Assembly (NCBI GenBank): GCA_031263035.1
Contig: JAISGP010000068.1
Location: 1 to 35,455, forward strand
DNA: 35,455 bases
DNA from: Lachnospiraceae bacterium
GTDB lineage: Bacteria > Bacillota > Clostridia > Lachnospirales > Lachnospiraceae
Direction: 5' to 3'
Below the pieces are notes generated by a model. That model was not told where the DNA came from and made no database searches. It saw only the letters and a list, made by a program, of their open reading frames with translations. How positions within the stretch are numbered: the first letter of the stretch is position 1; every line of letters begins with the position of its first letter. The position numbers and the translations under genes are program-made. Of the stretch, positions 1 to 7,595 are shown one piece after another.

Positions 1-46
1 TCTCCTTAAAATAGTCAAAGCTATAAAGTGAAATAAAAAGTCCACA

Positions 47-1174
47 GTGTCACTATTGATTATAACAAAAGTTAAAGAGAAAGGAGAGTATGGTGTAGAA
101 CTTACTACATCATACAAGAGAGATATGTTAACTATTATTTCAGGAATTGGATTGTTGTTATTAACCCTAGGTGTTTTTTCACTTTTCAGCTTAAAGTTCC
201 CTAAAGGACAAGAGGCTATGTCAGGTATGGCAAATGCAGCCGTAGCAACATTCCTTGTTGAAGCAATTCATCATTACATTACAGGAAATCTTATGGGAAT
301 TAAGTTTTTCGAAGTTGTAGGTAGTACTTCAGGTTCACTTGGTGGATGTGCAGCAGCTATCTTAGTTCCAATAAGTATGGGAGTTAATCCTATATTTGCA
401 GTAGTAGCAGGTGTGGCAGTAGGAAGCTATGGAATTCTTCCAGGATTTATAGCTGGATATGTTGTAGGATTTGTTGCACCATTTATCGAAAAACATTTGC
501 CAGAAGGATTAGATATTATTCTTGGAGCTTTAGTAGTAGCACCACTTGCAAGATTTATCGCTATGTTTGTTGATCCAGGTGTAACAAGTGTACTTGAGCA
601 CATCGGTGTTACAATTTCAGCAGCAACAAGCATTTCACCAATCCTTATGGGATTACTTCTAGGTGGTATTATGAAGATGATATGTACATCACCTTTATCA
701 TCAATGGCACTTACAGCTATGCTTGGACTTACAGGTCTTCCAATGGGAATTGCAGCTATAGCTTGCGTAGGTGGATCATTTACAAATGGTATGGTATTCC
801 ATCGTATGAAATTTGGAAATAAGAGTAATGTTATTGCAGTAATGATGGAACCATTAACCCAAGCAGACATAGTTACAAGCCACCCACTTCCAATATATTG
901 TTCAAATTTCTTTGGAGGAGGATTATCAGGTATTGGAGCAGCACTTTTAGGTATAGTAAATAATGCACCAGGTACAGCATCTCCAATCCCAGGACTTTTA
1001 GCTCCATTTGCATTTAACCCAATCTGGAAAGTATTACTTGCAGTAGCAATTGCAGCTGTATGTGGAACAGCAGCTGGTTACGTAGGAAGTAGTGTATTTT
1101 TAAAACTTCAAAAAGGTTCATTAAAAGAAAAACTTATGCCACAAGTAGCACCAGAACTAGAAGGGGAAGCGTAA
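47..1174 (+). CDS. PTS EIIC-like membrane protein (PTS_EIIC_2 family)
   Basis: A polytopic membrane protein of up to 375 residues with about eight to ten Gly/Ala/Ile-rich hydrophobic segments. The stretch with PILMGLLLGGIMK and TSPLSSMALTAMLGLTGL, followed by a Gly-rich loop and a PxPGLLAP region, resembles the PTS_EIIC_2 group of sugar-permease-like EIIC proteins. By family it would sit in the inner membrane and move a sugar or a related small molecule; the substrate cannot be read. No EIIA or EIIB gene is visible. The start is uncertain. GTG at 47 gives the longest frame, but the good AAAGGAGAG at 80-88 has no in-frame start at proper spacing; the ATG at 90 is out of frame and stops after two codons. 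ATG 125 would still keep all membrane segments, leaving 349 residues. A 5' frameshift in the first 100 bases is possible. Confidence 0.7.
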   Translation: MSLLIITKVKEKGEYGVELTTSYKRDMLTIISGIGLLLLTLGVFSLFSLKFPKGQEAMSGMANAAVATFLVEAIHHYITGNLMGIKFFEVVGSTSGSLGGCAAAILVPISMGVNPIFAVVAGVAVGSYGILPGFIAGYVVGFVAPFIEKHLPEGLDIILGALVVAPLARFIAMFVDPGVTSVLEHIGVTISAATSISPILMGLLLGGIMKMICTSPLSSMALTAMLGLTGLPMGIAAIACVGGSFTNGMVFHRMKFGNKSNVIAVMMEPLTQADIVTSHPLPIYCSNFFGGGLSGIGAALLGIVNNAPGTASPIPGLLAPFAFNPIWKVLLAVAIAAVCGTAAGYVGSSVFLKLQKGSLKEKLMPQVAPELEGEA

Positions 1175-1409
1175 GAAATTAGGTTAATATAGATAAGTGA
1201 AAAGTAGTATAGTACATATAAAAGTAAAGTCTTTGATACATAAAAATGTAGAAGAAGACAAATAAGTAAAATGAAAATTAGGGGTTATTAATTAAAAAGA
1301 CTTAATGTTACTTCTTTAGTTGAGAAAATTACATGATTTAAAAAAGACAAATTGAGTATTACTTGAAAATAAAATATATCAGAAGATAAGAACTTATTGA
1401 ATAAGCAAC

Positions 1410-1430
1410 AAAAAGTAGTATTTATACTAC
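1410..1430 (-). terminator. Possible minus-strand terminator, short perfect hairpin
   Basis: Read on the minus strand, GTAGTAT and ATACTAC pair across a two-base loop (1424-1430 with 1415-1421) and are followed by TTTTTG. It lies downstream of the tRNA-Leu transcript and could be its distal terminator. The rest of 1175-1550 has no gene I can support. It contains a 25-codon minus-strand fragment (1426-1500) that reads MLKDTSDPELIEPGIATITR and onward before stopping; it has no ribosome binding site and may be a coding remnant. Confidence 0.3.
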
Positions 1431-1552
1431 CTCCTTTATACGTGTTATAGTTGCTATCCCTGGTTCAATAAGTTCTGGATCTGATGTATCCTTAAGCATT
1501 AAAAAAAATATTTATGAAAATGTGGAAGATGGGACATTTTCCTAAACAGTTA

Positions 1553-1583
1553 GAAACCCGAGTGCCAGCGACACTCGGGTTTC
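1553..1583 (-). terminator. Strong hairpin downstream of tRNA-Leu
   Basis: GAAACCCGAGTG (1553-1564) pairs perfectly with CACTCGGGTTTC (1572-1583) around a seven-base loop, a 12-bp stem. It lies 24 bases beyond the tRNA 3' end on the tRNA strand. There is no long U tract on either strand, so it may act as a processing or termination hairpin. It closely resembles the terminator at 2332-2359 in stem sequence. Confidence 0.5.
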
Positions 1584-1606
1584 TCATTTCATTATTAAAA
1601 ATATAA

Positions 1607-1691
1607 TGCGGAAGATGGGACTTGAACCCACACAGGCTAAGCGCCTACAAGATCCTTAGTCTTGCTCGTCTGCCAGTTCCGACACTTCCGC
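1607..1691 (-). tRNA. tRNA-Leu, anticodon AAG
   Basis: The reverse complement folds as a class II tRNA. Its acceptor is GCGGAAG/CTTCCGC with discriminator A (from position 1607). The D arm carries the GG pair. The anticodon stem CAAGA/TCTTG frames the loop CTAAGGA, giving anticodon AAG, which decodes CUU and related Leu codons. A long variable arm (AGGC/GCCT) and a T loop TTCAAGT complete it. No CCA is encoded. A consensus promoter sits 20 bases upstream. Confidence 0.95.
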
Positions 1692-1711
1692 GTGACTTGA
1701 CGTCGACTAAT

Positions 1712-1740
1712 AGAATACTACAACACAATATTTATGTCAA
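1712..1740 (-). promoter_or_regulatory. Promoter of tRNA-Leu
   Basis: On the minus strand TTGACA (1740-1735), a 17-base spacer and TATTCT (1717-1712) form a near-consensus sigma-A promoter ending 20 bases before the tRNA 5' end. That is the normal distance for a stable-RNA gene. Confidence 0.75.
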
Positions 1741-2053
1741 GAAAAAGTTTGAATTCTATATTCCTAAATAATTCTATATTTCAATCATTTTCTATAACTT
1801 TATTCAAATTGAAAACATAATAGTTGAAATCATTAATCACCAGTAGTTGATAATTGTAAAATATTATTTTTCAAATTTTAACTTTAAACGCTTCTCCCTT
1901 GTTTTATTTGAAATTGGAAGGTGTAGGTGAAATGTGATACAATAACATAATTATCGGCTGTAAAAATATAAACCGTAAATCTGTCACCATTGGTTGAAGA
2001 AATAATTTGGTCTACAATACGTGTTATAACTGATAAATGCAGGGAAAATAATT

Positions 2054-2317
2054 ATGACAAATTGGAATGATTTTAAAAAGTCAATTACATCCATTACTAA
2101 AGATGAAATGATAATAATTGACACTTTAAGTTTTTTGCAGAGCGAAAGAATCAAACAAGGAATAAGTCAAAAAGATTTTGCTGAAAAAATAGAAATGAAA
2201 CAACCTCAGTTAGCAAAAATTGAAAGAGTGGGATCGACTCCTTCTTTAACAACTTTAAATCGTTATGCTCATGGTTTAGGCTTGGATTTAAGGATAATAG
2301 TTATTTCTGATTTATAA
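2054..2317 (+). CDS. Xre-family helix-turn-helix protein, antitoxin-like, solo
   Basis: An 87-residue protein with an HTH_3/Xre domain at about residues 25-80. The recognition-helix region ISQKDFAEKIEMKQPQLAKIE matches the usual pattern of a DNA-binding helix pair ending in the conserved Gln-x-x-Ala-x-x-Glu/Ile block. The short N-terminal extension and total size match HigA-type antitoxins, whose partner is a RelE/HigB mRNase encoded just upstream. Here nothing upstream (1692-2053) encodes such a toxin, so this is either an orphan antitoxin or a small autoregulator. It could regulate the following hsd genes, but it has its own terminator (2332-2359), and nothing in the sequence proves the link. 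The ribosome binding site is weak (CAGGGA). Confidence 0.75.
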   Translation: MTNWNDFKKSITSITKDEMIIIDTLSFLQSERIKQGISQKDFAEKIEMKQPQLAKIERVGSTPSLTTLNRYAHGLGLDLRIIVISDL

Positions 2318-2331
2318 TTAGTAAAAAAATG

Positions 2332-2363
2332 AAACCGAGTGTCATTGGCATTCGGTTTTATTA
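2332..2363 (+). terminator. Rho-independent terminator after the Xre gene
   Basis: AAACCGAGTG (2332-2341) pairs with CATTCGGTTT (2349-2358) through ten bases including one G-T pair, with a seven-base loop, followed by TTATTATT. It separates the Xre gene from hsdM. The stem resembles that of the hairpin at 1553-1583. Confidence 0.8.
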
Positions 2364-2474
2364 TTGTTTAGTGAAAAGATTTGGTTATATTTTTGATGTA
2401 ATGTCAAATGAGAGATAATAGTTGAAGATTAAAGTATAAAAGTAAAAAATGTTCCCCAAATTAAATAAATTATG

Positions 2475-2483
2475 TGTTATAAT
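2475..2483 (+). promoter_or_regulatory. Candidate extended -10 promoter for the hsd operon
   Basis: TGTTATAAT is a perfect TATAAT with the extended TGn element. No convincing -35 hexamer lies 17 bases upstream. It is the best promoter-like site in the 320-base spacer 2318-2637, and it leaves a 150-base leader before the hsdM start. Apart from this site and the terminator the spacer shows nothing further. Confidence 0.4.
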
Positions 2484-2637
2484 TAAAAAGCTTGTTATTA
2501 TTTATGAATAAATGAATTAAGTTGCTTCATTAAGATTGATTTAAAAAGTAAATTTAATTCTTACATTTAGTCCTTAAGCTTTAAATTATAAAATTTCTAA
2601 CTTTGGACAATTATTTTTATATTAAAAGGAGAGAAAA

Positions 2638-4140
2638 TTGGCTAAAACAAATGCAAATTTAGGATTTGAAGAAAAATTATGGGAAGCTTCTGATGCTATG
2701 CGTAATAATGTATCAGCAACAGATTATAGAAAGGTTACAATTGGTTTAATATTTTTAAAGTATGTATCTGACGCTTTTAATAAAAGATATAAAGAATTAA
2801 TTGATGAAGGTGAGGGAGATGAAGAAGATATAGATTTCTATAAAATGGATAATATTTTCTTTATTCCTAAAAATTCACGTTGGGAATATATTAGTAGTCA
2901 GGCACATTTTCCTGAAATAGGTAAAGTATTAGACGATGCTATGCGAGAAATAGAAAAGATTAACGAATCATTAAAGGGGATTTTACCTAAAAATTATGCT
3001 AGTAGTGAAATAGATAAGAGGGTTCTAGGCAATGTAATAGACATATTTACAAATATGAATTTTAATGATTTTGGTGATGAGAAGGATATTTTAGGAAAAA
3101 CATATGAGTATTTTATAGAAAAATTTGCTGAAAGTGAAGGAAAGAAAGGCGGAGAATTTTATACACCTACAAGTATTGTAAAAACTATAGTAGAGGTTTT
3201 AAAACCATATAAAGGTAGGGTTTATGACCCATGCTGTGGATCTGGTGGAATGTTTGTTCAATCAGCCAAGTTTGTTGAAAGTCATTGCGGTAATAGAGAA
3301 GATATATCTGTATATGGTCAAGAATGGAATGCTGATACATGGAAAATGGCAAAAATGAATATGGCTATTAGAGGTATAGACGCAAATTTAGGAGAGTATA
3401 ATGCAAATTCATTTTTTGAAGATTTACATAAAACTTTAAGAGCAGATTATATTATGGCTAATCCACCATTTAATATTAGTGATTGGGGGGGAGATAAACT
3501 TCAAGATGATGTAAGGTGGAAGTATGGTATACCTCCAACAGGAAATGCTAACTATGCTTGGATACAACATTTGATTTATCATTTAGCACCAGAAGGGAAA
3601 GTGGGATTAGTTCTTGCAAATGGATCGTTGTCTACAAATAATAGTGGTGAAGGTAATATTAGAAAAAACATTATAGAAGCTGATTTAATAGAAGGCATTG
3701 TTGCTTTACCTACTCAATTATTTTATAGTGTTACAATTCCGGCTTCCCTTTGGTTTATTTCTAAAGATAAAAAGGTTAAAGGTAAGACTTTGTTTGTAGA
3801 TGCCAGAAATATGGGACATATGGTTGATAGACGACACCGTGACTTTTCTGAAGAAGATATTAAAAAAATTTCCAATACATTTGAGAAATTTCAGAATGAA
3901 AATTTGGAAGATGAAAAGGGCTTTTGTGCTGTTGCTTCAATAGAAGAAATAGCTAAACAAGATTATATTTTAACACCAGGGCGTTATGTAGGAATTGAAG
4001 AACAAGAAGAGGATAGTGAACCATTTGAAGAAAAGATGGAACGTTTGACTTCTGAACTATCAAAAATGTTTGCTCGTTCTCATGAATTGGAAGATGAGAT
4101 TAAGGAACGATTGGGGGCGATTGGATTTGGAATTAAATAA
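2638..4140 (+). CDS. hsdM: Type I restriction-modification DNA methyltransferase subunit HsdM
   Basis: A 500-residue N6-adenine DNA methylase, a normal length for HsdM. Two M subunits with one HsdS form the methyltransferase that marks host DNA at the HsdS-defined sequence; with HsdR the complex restricts foreign DNA. The N-terminal HsdM helical domain is at about 1-140. The AdoMet-binding motif I is DPCCGSGG at 197-204 and the catalytic NPPF is at 275-278. The acidic C-terminal tail (about 455-495) looks like the coiled coil that contacts HsdS. TTG at 2638 is chosen because AAAAGGAGAG lies four bases upstream. The end overlaps the start of the downstream half-hsdS, as usual for a translationally coupled hsdM-hsdS pair. 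Confidence 0.95.
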   Translation: MAKTNANLGFEEKLWEASDAMRNNVSATDYRKVTIGLIFLKYVSDAFNKRYKELIDEGEGDEEDIDFYKMDNIFFIPKNSRWEYISSQAHFPEIGKVLDDAMREIEKINESLKGILPKNYASSEIDKRVLGNVIDIFTNMNFNDFGDEKDILGKTYEYFIEKFAESEGKKGGEFYTPTSIVKTIVEVLKPYKGRVYDPCCGSGGMFVQSAKFVESHCGNREDISVYGQEWNADTWKMAKMNMAIRGIDANLGEYNANSFFEDLHKTLRADYIMANPPFNISDWGGDKLQDDVRWKYGIPPTGNANYAWIQHLIYHLAPEGKVGLVLANGSLSTNNSGEGNIRKNIIEADLIEGIVALPTQLFYSVTIPASLWFISKDKKVKGKTLFVDARNMGHMVDRRHRDFSEEDIKKISNTFEKFQNENLEDEKGFCAVASIEEIAKQDYILTPGRYVGIEEQEEDSEPFEEKMERLTSELSKMFARSHELEDEIKERLGAIGFGIK

Positions 4141-4693
4141 TATAAAATATAGTAGAATTAGTGACTCCTTATATATTAAGGGGCGCATAGGATGGAAGGG
4201 GTTAAAAAAGGAAGAATATCTAGAAAATGGAAACTATCAGATAATAAACGGAAAAGCGGTAAAAGATGGTATTGTTGATTGGTCATTAGTTGAGTTTATT
4301 ACAAAAGAGAGATACTACGAATCACCAGAAATTATGTTGAAAAAGAATGATATTGTAATTACAAAAGATGGAACAATTGGGAAGATTGCATTAATTGATG
4401 ATTTAAAACTACCAACGACAGTTGCATCAGGGTTATTTGTATTAAGAAATATTAATCCGGAAAAATGGAATACAAGATTTCTTTATTATTATTTGATTTC
4501 GCCTTTTTTTAATCAATTTGTAAATACTAGAATTGAAGGAAGTGTTATACCTCATTTATATCAAAGAGATTTTGAACAATTAGAATTACCTGAGTTAAGT
4601 ATTAAAGAACAAAATAAGATTGTAACTATATTATCAATTATTGATGAAAAAATTGAGAATAACTATAAGATAAATCATCATTTAGTGGCTTAA
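4127..4693 (+). CDS. hsdS: HsdS half-gene: N-terminal target-recognition domain, expression-site copy
   Basis: About 188 residues forming one specificity half: a target-recognition domain (motifs KKNDIVITKDGTIGKIA and QRDFEQLELPELS) followed by the start of the central conserved helix (DEKIENNYKINHHL), then an abrupt end with Val-Ala-stop. A full HsdS has two such halves. The stop is created exactly where the recombination repeat begins (4671), because the cassette behind it lies inverted. The half-gene overlaps the hsdM end. TTG 4127 is my choice because GGGGG precedes it at a suitable distance; TTG 4121 is an alternative. In this orientation the product may be inactive or act as a half-subunit. 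After inversion of 4671-5351 it would continue in frame into the cassette. Confidence 0.85.
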   Translation: MELNNIKYSRISDSLYIKGRIGWKGLKKEEYLENGNYQIINGKAVKDGIVDWSLVEFITKERYYESPEIMLKKNDIVITKDGTIGKIALIDDLKLPTTVASGLFVLRNINPEKWNTRFLYYYLISPFFNQFVNTRIEGSVIPHLYQRDFEQLELPELSIKEQNKIVTILSIIDEKIENNYKINHHLVA

Positions 4694-4704
4694 TCGGTGA
4701 CTGT
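4671..4704 (+). repeat. Recombination repeat R1 (hsdS joint and 3' end)
   Basis: The core TAAATCATCATTTAG (4671-4685) is followed by 19 further bases. The whole 34-base stretch is repeated perfectly, inverted, at 7540-7573 and stays similar for some 25 bases more. Bases left of the core resemble those left of R3 at 6896. It is the outer, stop-codon end of the inverted cassette. Confidence 0.85.
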
Positions 4705-5334
4705 TATTTTGCCAGACATGAGTTTGGGAAGCAATGCATTGCGTAATTTTGTTAAATACGAAATTTCATTTTTTGAATTGTCAATATAGTGAAGCAGTGG
4801 AGTAATTTCATTTTTTATTACTTCATCTGATAATATTGGTATTTCAAGGTTCCTAAAATCAGTCTTATTAAATTTTTGCTGTGCCGATCCAGAAGTAATA
4901 GTTGCAATATCATGCTGACCCAATCTTGAATTGAAATAAACATAAAGATAATCAGTTAGATATCCATTATCTGCCTTTAAAAAGATAACGTTATTTCCTG
5001 CGACCATAGGTATACCTGTTTTGGGAACTCTATGAACTGATCCTACGTCAGCAACATTGGAGATGATAACTTCATGACCATCAAGGTGTGATTTTTTCAA
5101 AAAACTATAAGAGGATTCAGTAACATATCTTCTTTCACCATTCAGATTGTTCTTCAAGTCAACATTTCTAAGAAACAATGCATAATCAGGACTTTCAACT
5201 AATTCAACATTTTCTTTTAAAGACTTGAAACTACCGTTTGCAACGTGGTCTGATACAATTAAGTCCATATTACCAATTCGACTTTTGTTTTGAATTGATT
5301 GAAGTTGCTTAGAAAGATTGGTTTGCAAAAGCAA
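4690..5334 (-). CDS. hsdS: Inverted silent hsdS cassette: C-terminal target-recognition domain
   Basis: A 214-residue minus-strand frame encoding the second half of an HsdS: a target-recognition domain (about 20-170, with GSAQQKFNKTDFRNLEIP) and the C-terminal conserved helix ending RNALLPKLMSGKITVTD. That end matches the C-terminus of the complete downstream HsdS (RDSLLPKLISGKITVTD). It has no proper start or ribosome binding site; its first codon (TTG 5334) abuts the inverted repeat at 5337-5351. Flipping the repeat-bounded segment would give NHHL-ALLLQTN in frame with the upstream half-gene. I read it as a silent storage cassette rather than an independent gene. Its base composition is somewhat less AT-rich than hsdM. 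Confidence 0.85.
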   Translation of the reverse strand: MLLQTNLSKQLQSIQNKSRIGNMDLIVSDHVANGSFKSLKENVELVESPDYALFLRNVDLKNNLNGERRYVTESSYSFLKKSHLDGHEVIISNVADVGSVHRVPKTGIPMVAGNNVIFLKADNGYLTDYLYVYFNSRLGQHDIATITSGSAQQKFNKTDFRNLEIPILSDEVIKNEITPLLHYIDNSKNEISYLTKLRNALLPKLMSGKITVTD

Positions 5335-5336
5335 AG

Positions 5337-5352
5337 CTAAATGATGATTTAG
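5337..5352 (-). repeat. Recombination repeat R2, inverted core
   Basis: CTAAATGATGATTTAG is the inverted form of the R1 and R3 core and is itself a perfect dyad (CTAAAT, four-base centre, ATTTAG). It lies at the joint end of the silent cassette and immediately upstream of the recombinase promoter -10. Confidence 0.85.
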
Positions 5353-5355
5353 CTA

Positions 5356-5364
5356 TGATATAAT
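5356..5364 (+). promoter_or_regulatory. Promoter of the recombinase gene, extended -10
   Basis: TGATATAAT supplies TATAAT with the TGn extension and no clear -35. The -35 region is occupied by the recombination core at 5337-5352, so recombinase bound to its own site could repress or change this promoter. Inversion to R1 or R3 would also replace what lies upstream of the -10. Confidence 0.5.
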
Positions 5365-5441
5365 GAATTGAAACATCGTATTCTTTATATGTATTTATTT
5401 AGTTTTTATAGTATTATATTATGAAAACTAAGGAGATGCAT

Positions 5442-6434
5442 ATGAAAGAGAAAATTATTACCGAAATTCAAAACAATATGTCTAATATACTGAATACTGA
5501 ACAGTTGGTGTCATTAGGGATAGTTTTAACTAAGGTGTTCAATAATTTAAATATTGTTGAAAGGTATGAAGAGGTAGAAAAAGGGAATTGTAATAATGCA
5601 GAGATTTTAATAAGATTTCTTTCATCAAAAAGTATTGAAGGGTGTTCAGAAAAAACTATAAAATATTATGATATGATTCTTGGTTCTATGTTAGAGGAAG
5701 TAAATAAAAGTTTTATCAAAATAACCACAGATGATTTACGAGAATATTTAGTTAATTATCAAGAATTGCGTAAGTCAAGTAAGGTTACAATAGATAATAT
5801 GAGAAGGATATTTAATAGCTTTTTTAATTGGTTAGAAGATGAGGATTATATTTTAAAATCACCTGTACGTCGTATACATAAGATAAAAACAGATAAACCT
5901 ATTAAAGAAACATTTTCAGATGAGAATTTAGAATTACTACGTGATACATGTGATGAAGTTCGTGATTTGGCAATGATTGATTTGCTTGCTTCAACAGGTA
6001 TGCGTGTTGGTGAATTAATTGGTTTAAATATTCAGGATATAAATTTTCACGACAGAGAATGTGTTGTTTCAGGTAAAGGAGAAAAAGAAAGATTAGTTTA
6101 CTTTGATGCCAGAACTAAAATACATTTGTTAAATTATATTGATAGCAGAACTGATAAGAATTCAGCTTTATTTGTGACACTTACTTCACCATATAATCGA
6201 TTACAGGTTGGTGGTGTTGAAACTAGGCTTCGCAAAATCGGAAAACGGGTGGATTTGAAAAAAGTCCATCCGCATAAGTTTAGGCGAACGCTAGCAACAA
6301 GGGCAATTGATAAAGGAATGCCAATTGAGCAGGTCCAATGCTTGCTCGGGCATGTAAAGATAGATACGACTATGCATTATGCGATGGTCAATCAAACCAA
6401 TGTGAAGAATTCACATCGGAAATTTATAGGATAG
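5442..6434 (+). CDS. Tyrosine recombinase driving hsdS inversion
   Basis: A site-specific recombinase of 330 residues, about XerC/XerD size. It has an N-terminal SAM-like core-binding domain (about 55-150) and a C-terminal catalytic domain carrying the full set of active-site residues: R188 (TGMRVGEL), K212 (GKGEKER), H278 and R281 (HPHKFRR), H304 (LLGH) and nucleophile Y313. ATG 5442 is chosen because AAGGAG lies six bases before it; an in-frame ATG at 5421 lacks this. It sits among four copies of a dyad core at hsdS joints. This arrangement is known from phase-variable type I loci, where such an enzyme shuffles hsdS segments. The hsdS gene follows after ten bases, so the two are probably co-transcribed. 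Its target is inferred from position, not shown. Confidence 0.92.
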   Translation: MKEKIITEIQNNMSNILNTEQLVSLGIVLTKVFNNLNIVERYEEVEKGNCNNAEILIRFLSSKSIEGCSEKTIKYYDMILGSMLEEVNKSFIKITTDDLREYLVNYQELRKSSKVTIDNMRRIFNSFFNWLEDEDYILKSPVRRIHKIKTDKPIKETFSDENLELLRDTCDEVRDLAMIDLLASTGMRVGELIGLNIQDINFHDRECVVSGKGEKERLVYFDARTKIHLLNYIDSRTDKNSALFVTLTSPYNRLQVGGVETRLRKIGKRVDLKKVHPHKFRRTLATRAIDKGMPIEQVQCLLGHVKIDTTMHYAMVNQTNVKNSHRKFIG

Positions 6435-6444
6435 GAGTGTGTTA

Positions 6445-7554
6445 ATGATGCCAAACTCATGGCAAACTGTGAAATTACAAGATATTGCAAAAATTAATTA
6501 TGGTAAAGACCATAAAAAGCTTAGTGATGGAAATATTCCAGTTTATGGAACTGGAGGTATTATGCGATATGTTGATACACCATTGTATGAGAAGAAATCA
6601 GTACTTATCCCACGAAAAGGTTCACTTGGAAACTTGTTTTTTGTAAATGAACCGTTTTGGACTGTTGATACACTGTTTTATACTGAAATAGATGAATCAA
6701 AAGTTATTCCAGAGTTTTTATATTATAAGCTGATGACATATGATTTAGCGAGTATGAACGTGGGAAGCGCGGTGCCAAGTTTAACAACAGCAATTCTAAA
6801 CCCAATTGAAGTCGAGTTACCACCATTGGATATTCAGCAAGAGATTGTAAAAACTCTTGGTATTCTGGATGAAAAAATTGAAAATAATCAGAAGATAAAT
6901 CATCATTTAGAGCAGATGGCCAAAAATATATTCAATGAATATTTTATTGACTTAACTCCATTTAATGGTCAAGTTCCGAGTAATTGGAAAGTCTCGAATC
7001 TGGCTGGTATTGCAAATTATCTTAACGGTTTAGCAATGCAAAGACATCGGCCTGCTGAAGGTGAAATTGGATTACCCGTTATGAAAATCAAAGAACTTCG
7101 TCAAGGTTTCACTGATTCTTCAAGTGATTTGTGTTCTCCTAATATTCGTTCTGACTTTATTATTCAGAACGGAACTGTAATCTTCTCATGGTCCGGTACG
7201 CTACTTGTTGATTTTTGGACAGGTGGAAATTGCGGATTGAATCAACATTTATTTAAAGTTACATCTGAGGACTATGATAAATGGTTCTATTATTCTTGGA
7301 CAAAACATCATCTGGACAGATTTGTTCAAATGGCTGCTGACAAAGCAACAACAATGGGACACATAAAACGTGATGCTTTGGAACAAGCTGAGGTATTAAT
7401 ACCAAATTATGATGACTATAAAAATATAGGTTCACTTTTGGAACCAATCTATGACCAAATTATCAATAATCGCCTTGAATCAGGAAAACTTGTGTCTTTG
7501 CGAGATTCATTGTTACCAAAACTTATATCTGGCAAAATTACAGTCACCGATTAA
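6445..7554 (+). CDS. hsdS: Type I restriction-modification specificity subunit HsdS, complete
   Basis: A 369-residue, full two-domain specificity subunit. The first target-recognition domain is at about 1-130. The central conserved spacer helix follows (DEKIENNQKINHHLEQMAKNIF, about 142-165). The second recognition domain is at about 180-320, and the C-terminal helix ends LPKLISGKITVTD. It recognises the bipartite DNA target of the HsdMS complex. AGGAG at 6433-6437 supports ATG 6445 (or 6448) over the upstream GTG 6439. The core repeat R3 (6896-6910) lies inside the central helix and R4 (7559-7573) lies just past the stop, so its second half (6896-7573) is a reversible cassette. In the present orientation this is the only intact HsdS. 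Confidence 0.93.
   Translation: MMPNSWQTVKLQDIAKINYGKDHKKLSDGNIPVYGTGGIMRYVDTPLYEKKSVLIPRKGSLGNLFFVNEPFWTVDTLFYTEIDESKVIPEFLYYKLMTYDLASMNVGSAVPSLTTAILNPIEVELPPLDIQQEIVKTLGILDEKIENNQKINHHLEQMAKNIFNEYFIDLTPFNGQVPSNWKVSNLAGIANYLNGLAMQRHRPAEGEIGLPVMKIKELRQGFTDSSSDLCSPNIRSDFIIQNGTVIFSWSGTLLVDFWTGGNCGLNQHLFKVTSEDYDKWFYYSWTKHHLDRFVQMAADKATTMGHIKRDALEQAEVLIPNYDDYKNIGSLLEPIYDQIINNRLESGKLVSLRDSLLPKLISGKITVTD
6896..6910 (+). repeat. Recombination repeat R3 inside hsdS
   Basis: TAAATCATCATTTAG, the same core and orientation as R1, within codons for INHHLE of the central conserved helix. The 28 bases to its left resemble those left of R1 with a few differences. It is the joint end of the C-terminal half of the complete hsdS. 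Confidence 0.85.
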
Positions 7555-7574
7555 GCCACTAAATGATGATTTAG
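7540..7574 (-). repeat. Recombination repeat R4 at the hsdS 3' end
   Basis: Bases 7540-7573 are the exact inverted copy of R1 (4671-4704). They include the hsdS stop codon and the core dyad CTAAATGATGATTTAG at 7559-7574. R1 and R4 are therefore matching stop ends of the two C-terminal cassettes. Confidence 0.85.
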
Positions 7575-7595
7575 TAAATAATAAAGGAAAATATA

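Noticed and set aside
427-870. Long open frame on the minus strand inside the PTS-like gene
   Set aside because: It lies fully antisense to a clear membrane protein, has no ribosome binding site and its translation shows no family features.
1889-2052. About 55 open codons on the minus strand between tRNA-Leu and the Xre gene
   Set aside because: No start codon with a ribosome binding site and no recognisable protein pattern; compatible with chance in AT-rich DNA. A 12-base match (ATACGTGTTATA at 1438 and 2018) is noted but too short to use.
5442-6434. Recombinase as integrase of a genomic island at tRNA-Leu
   Set aside because: It lies within the hsdS module flanked by the dyad core repeats, far from the tRNA, and the hsdS repeats explain its target better.
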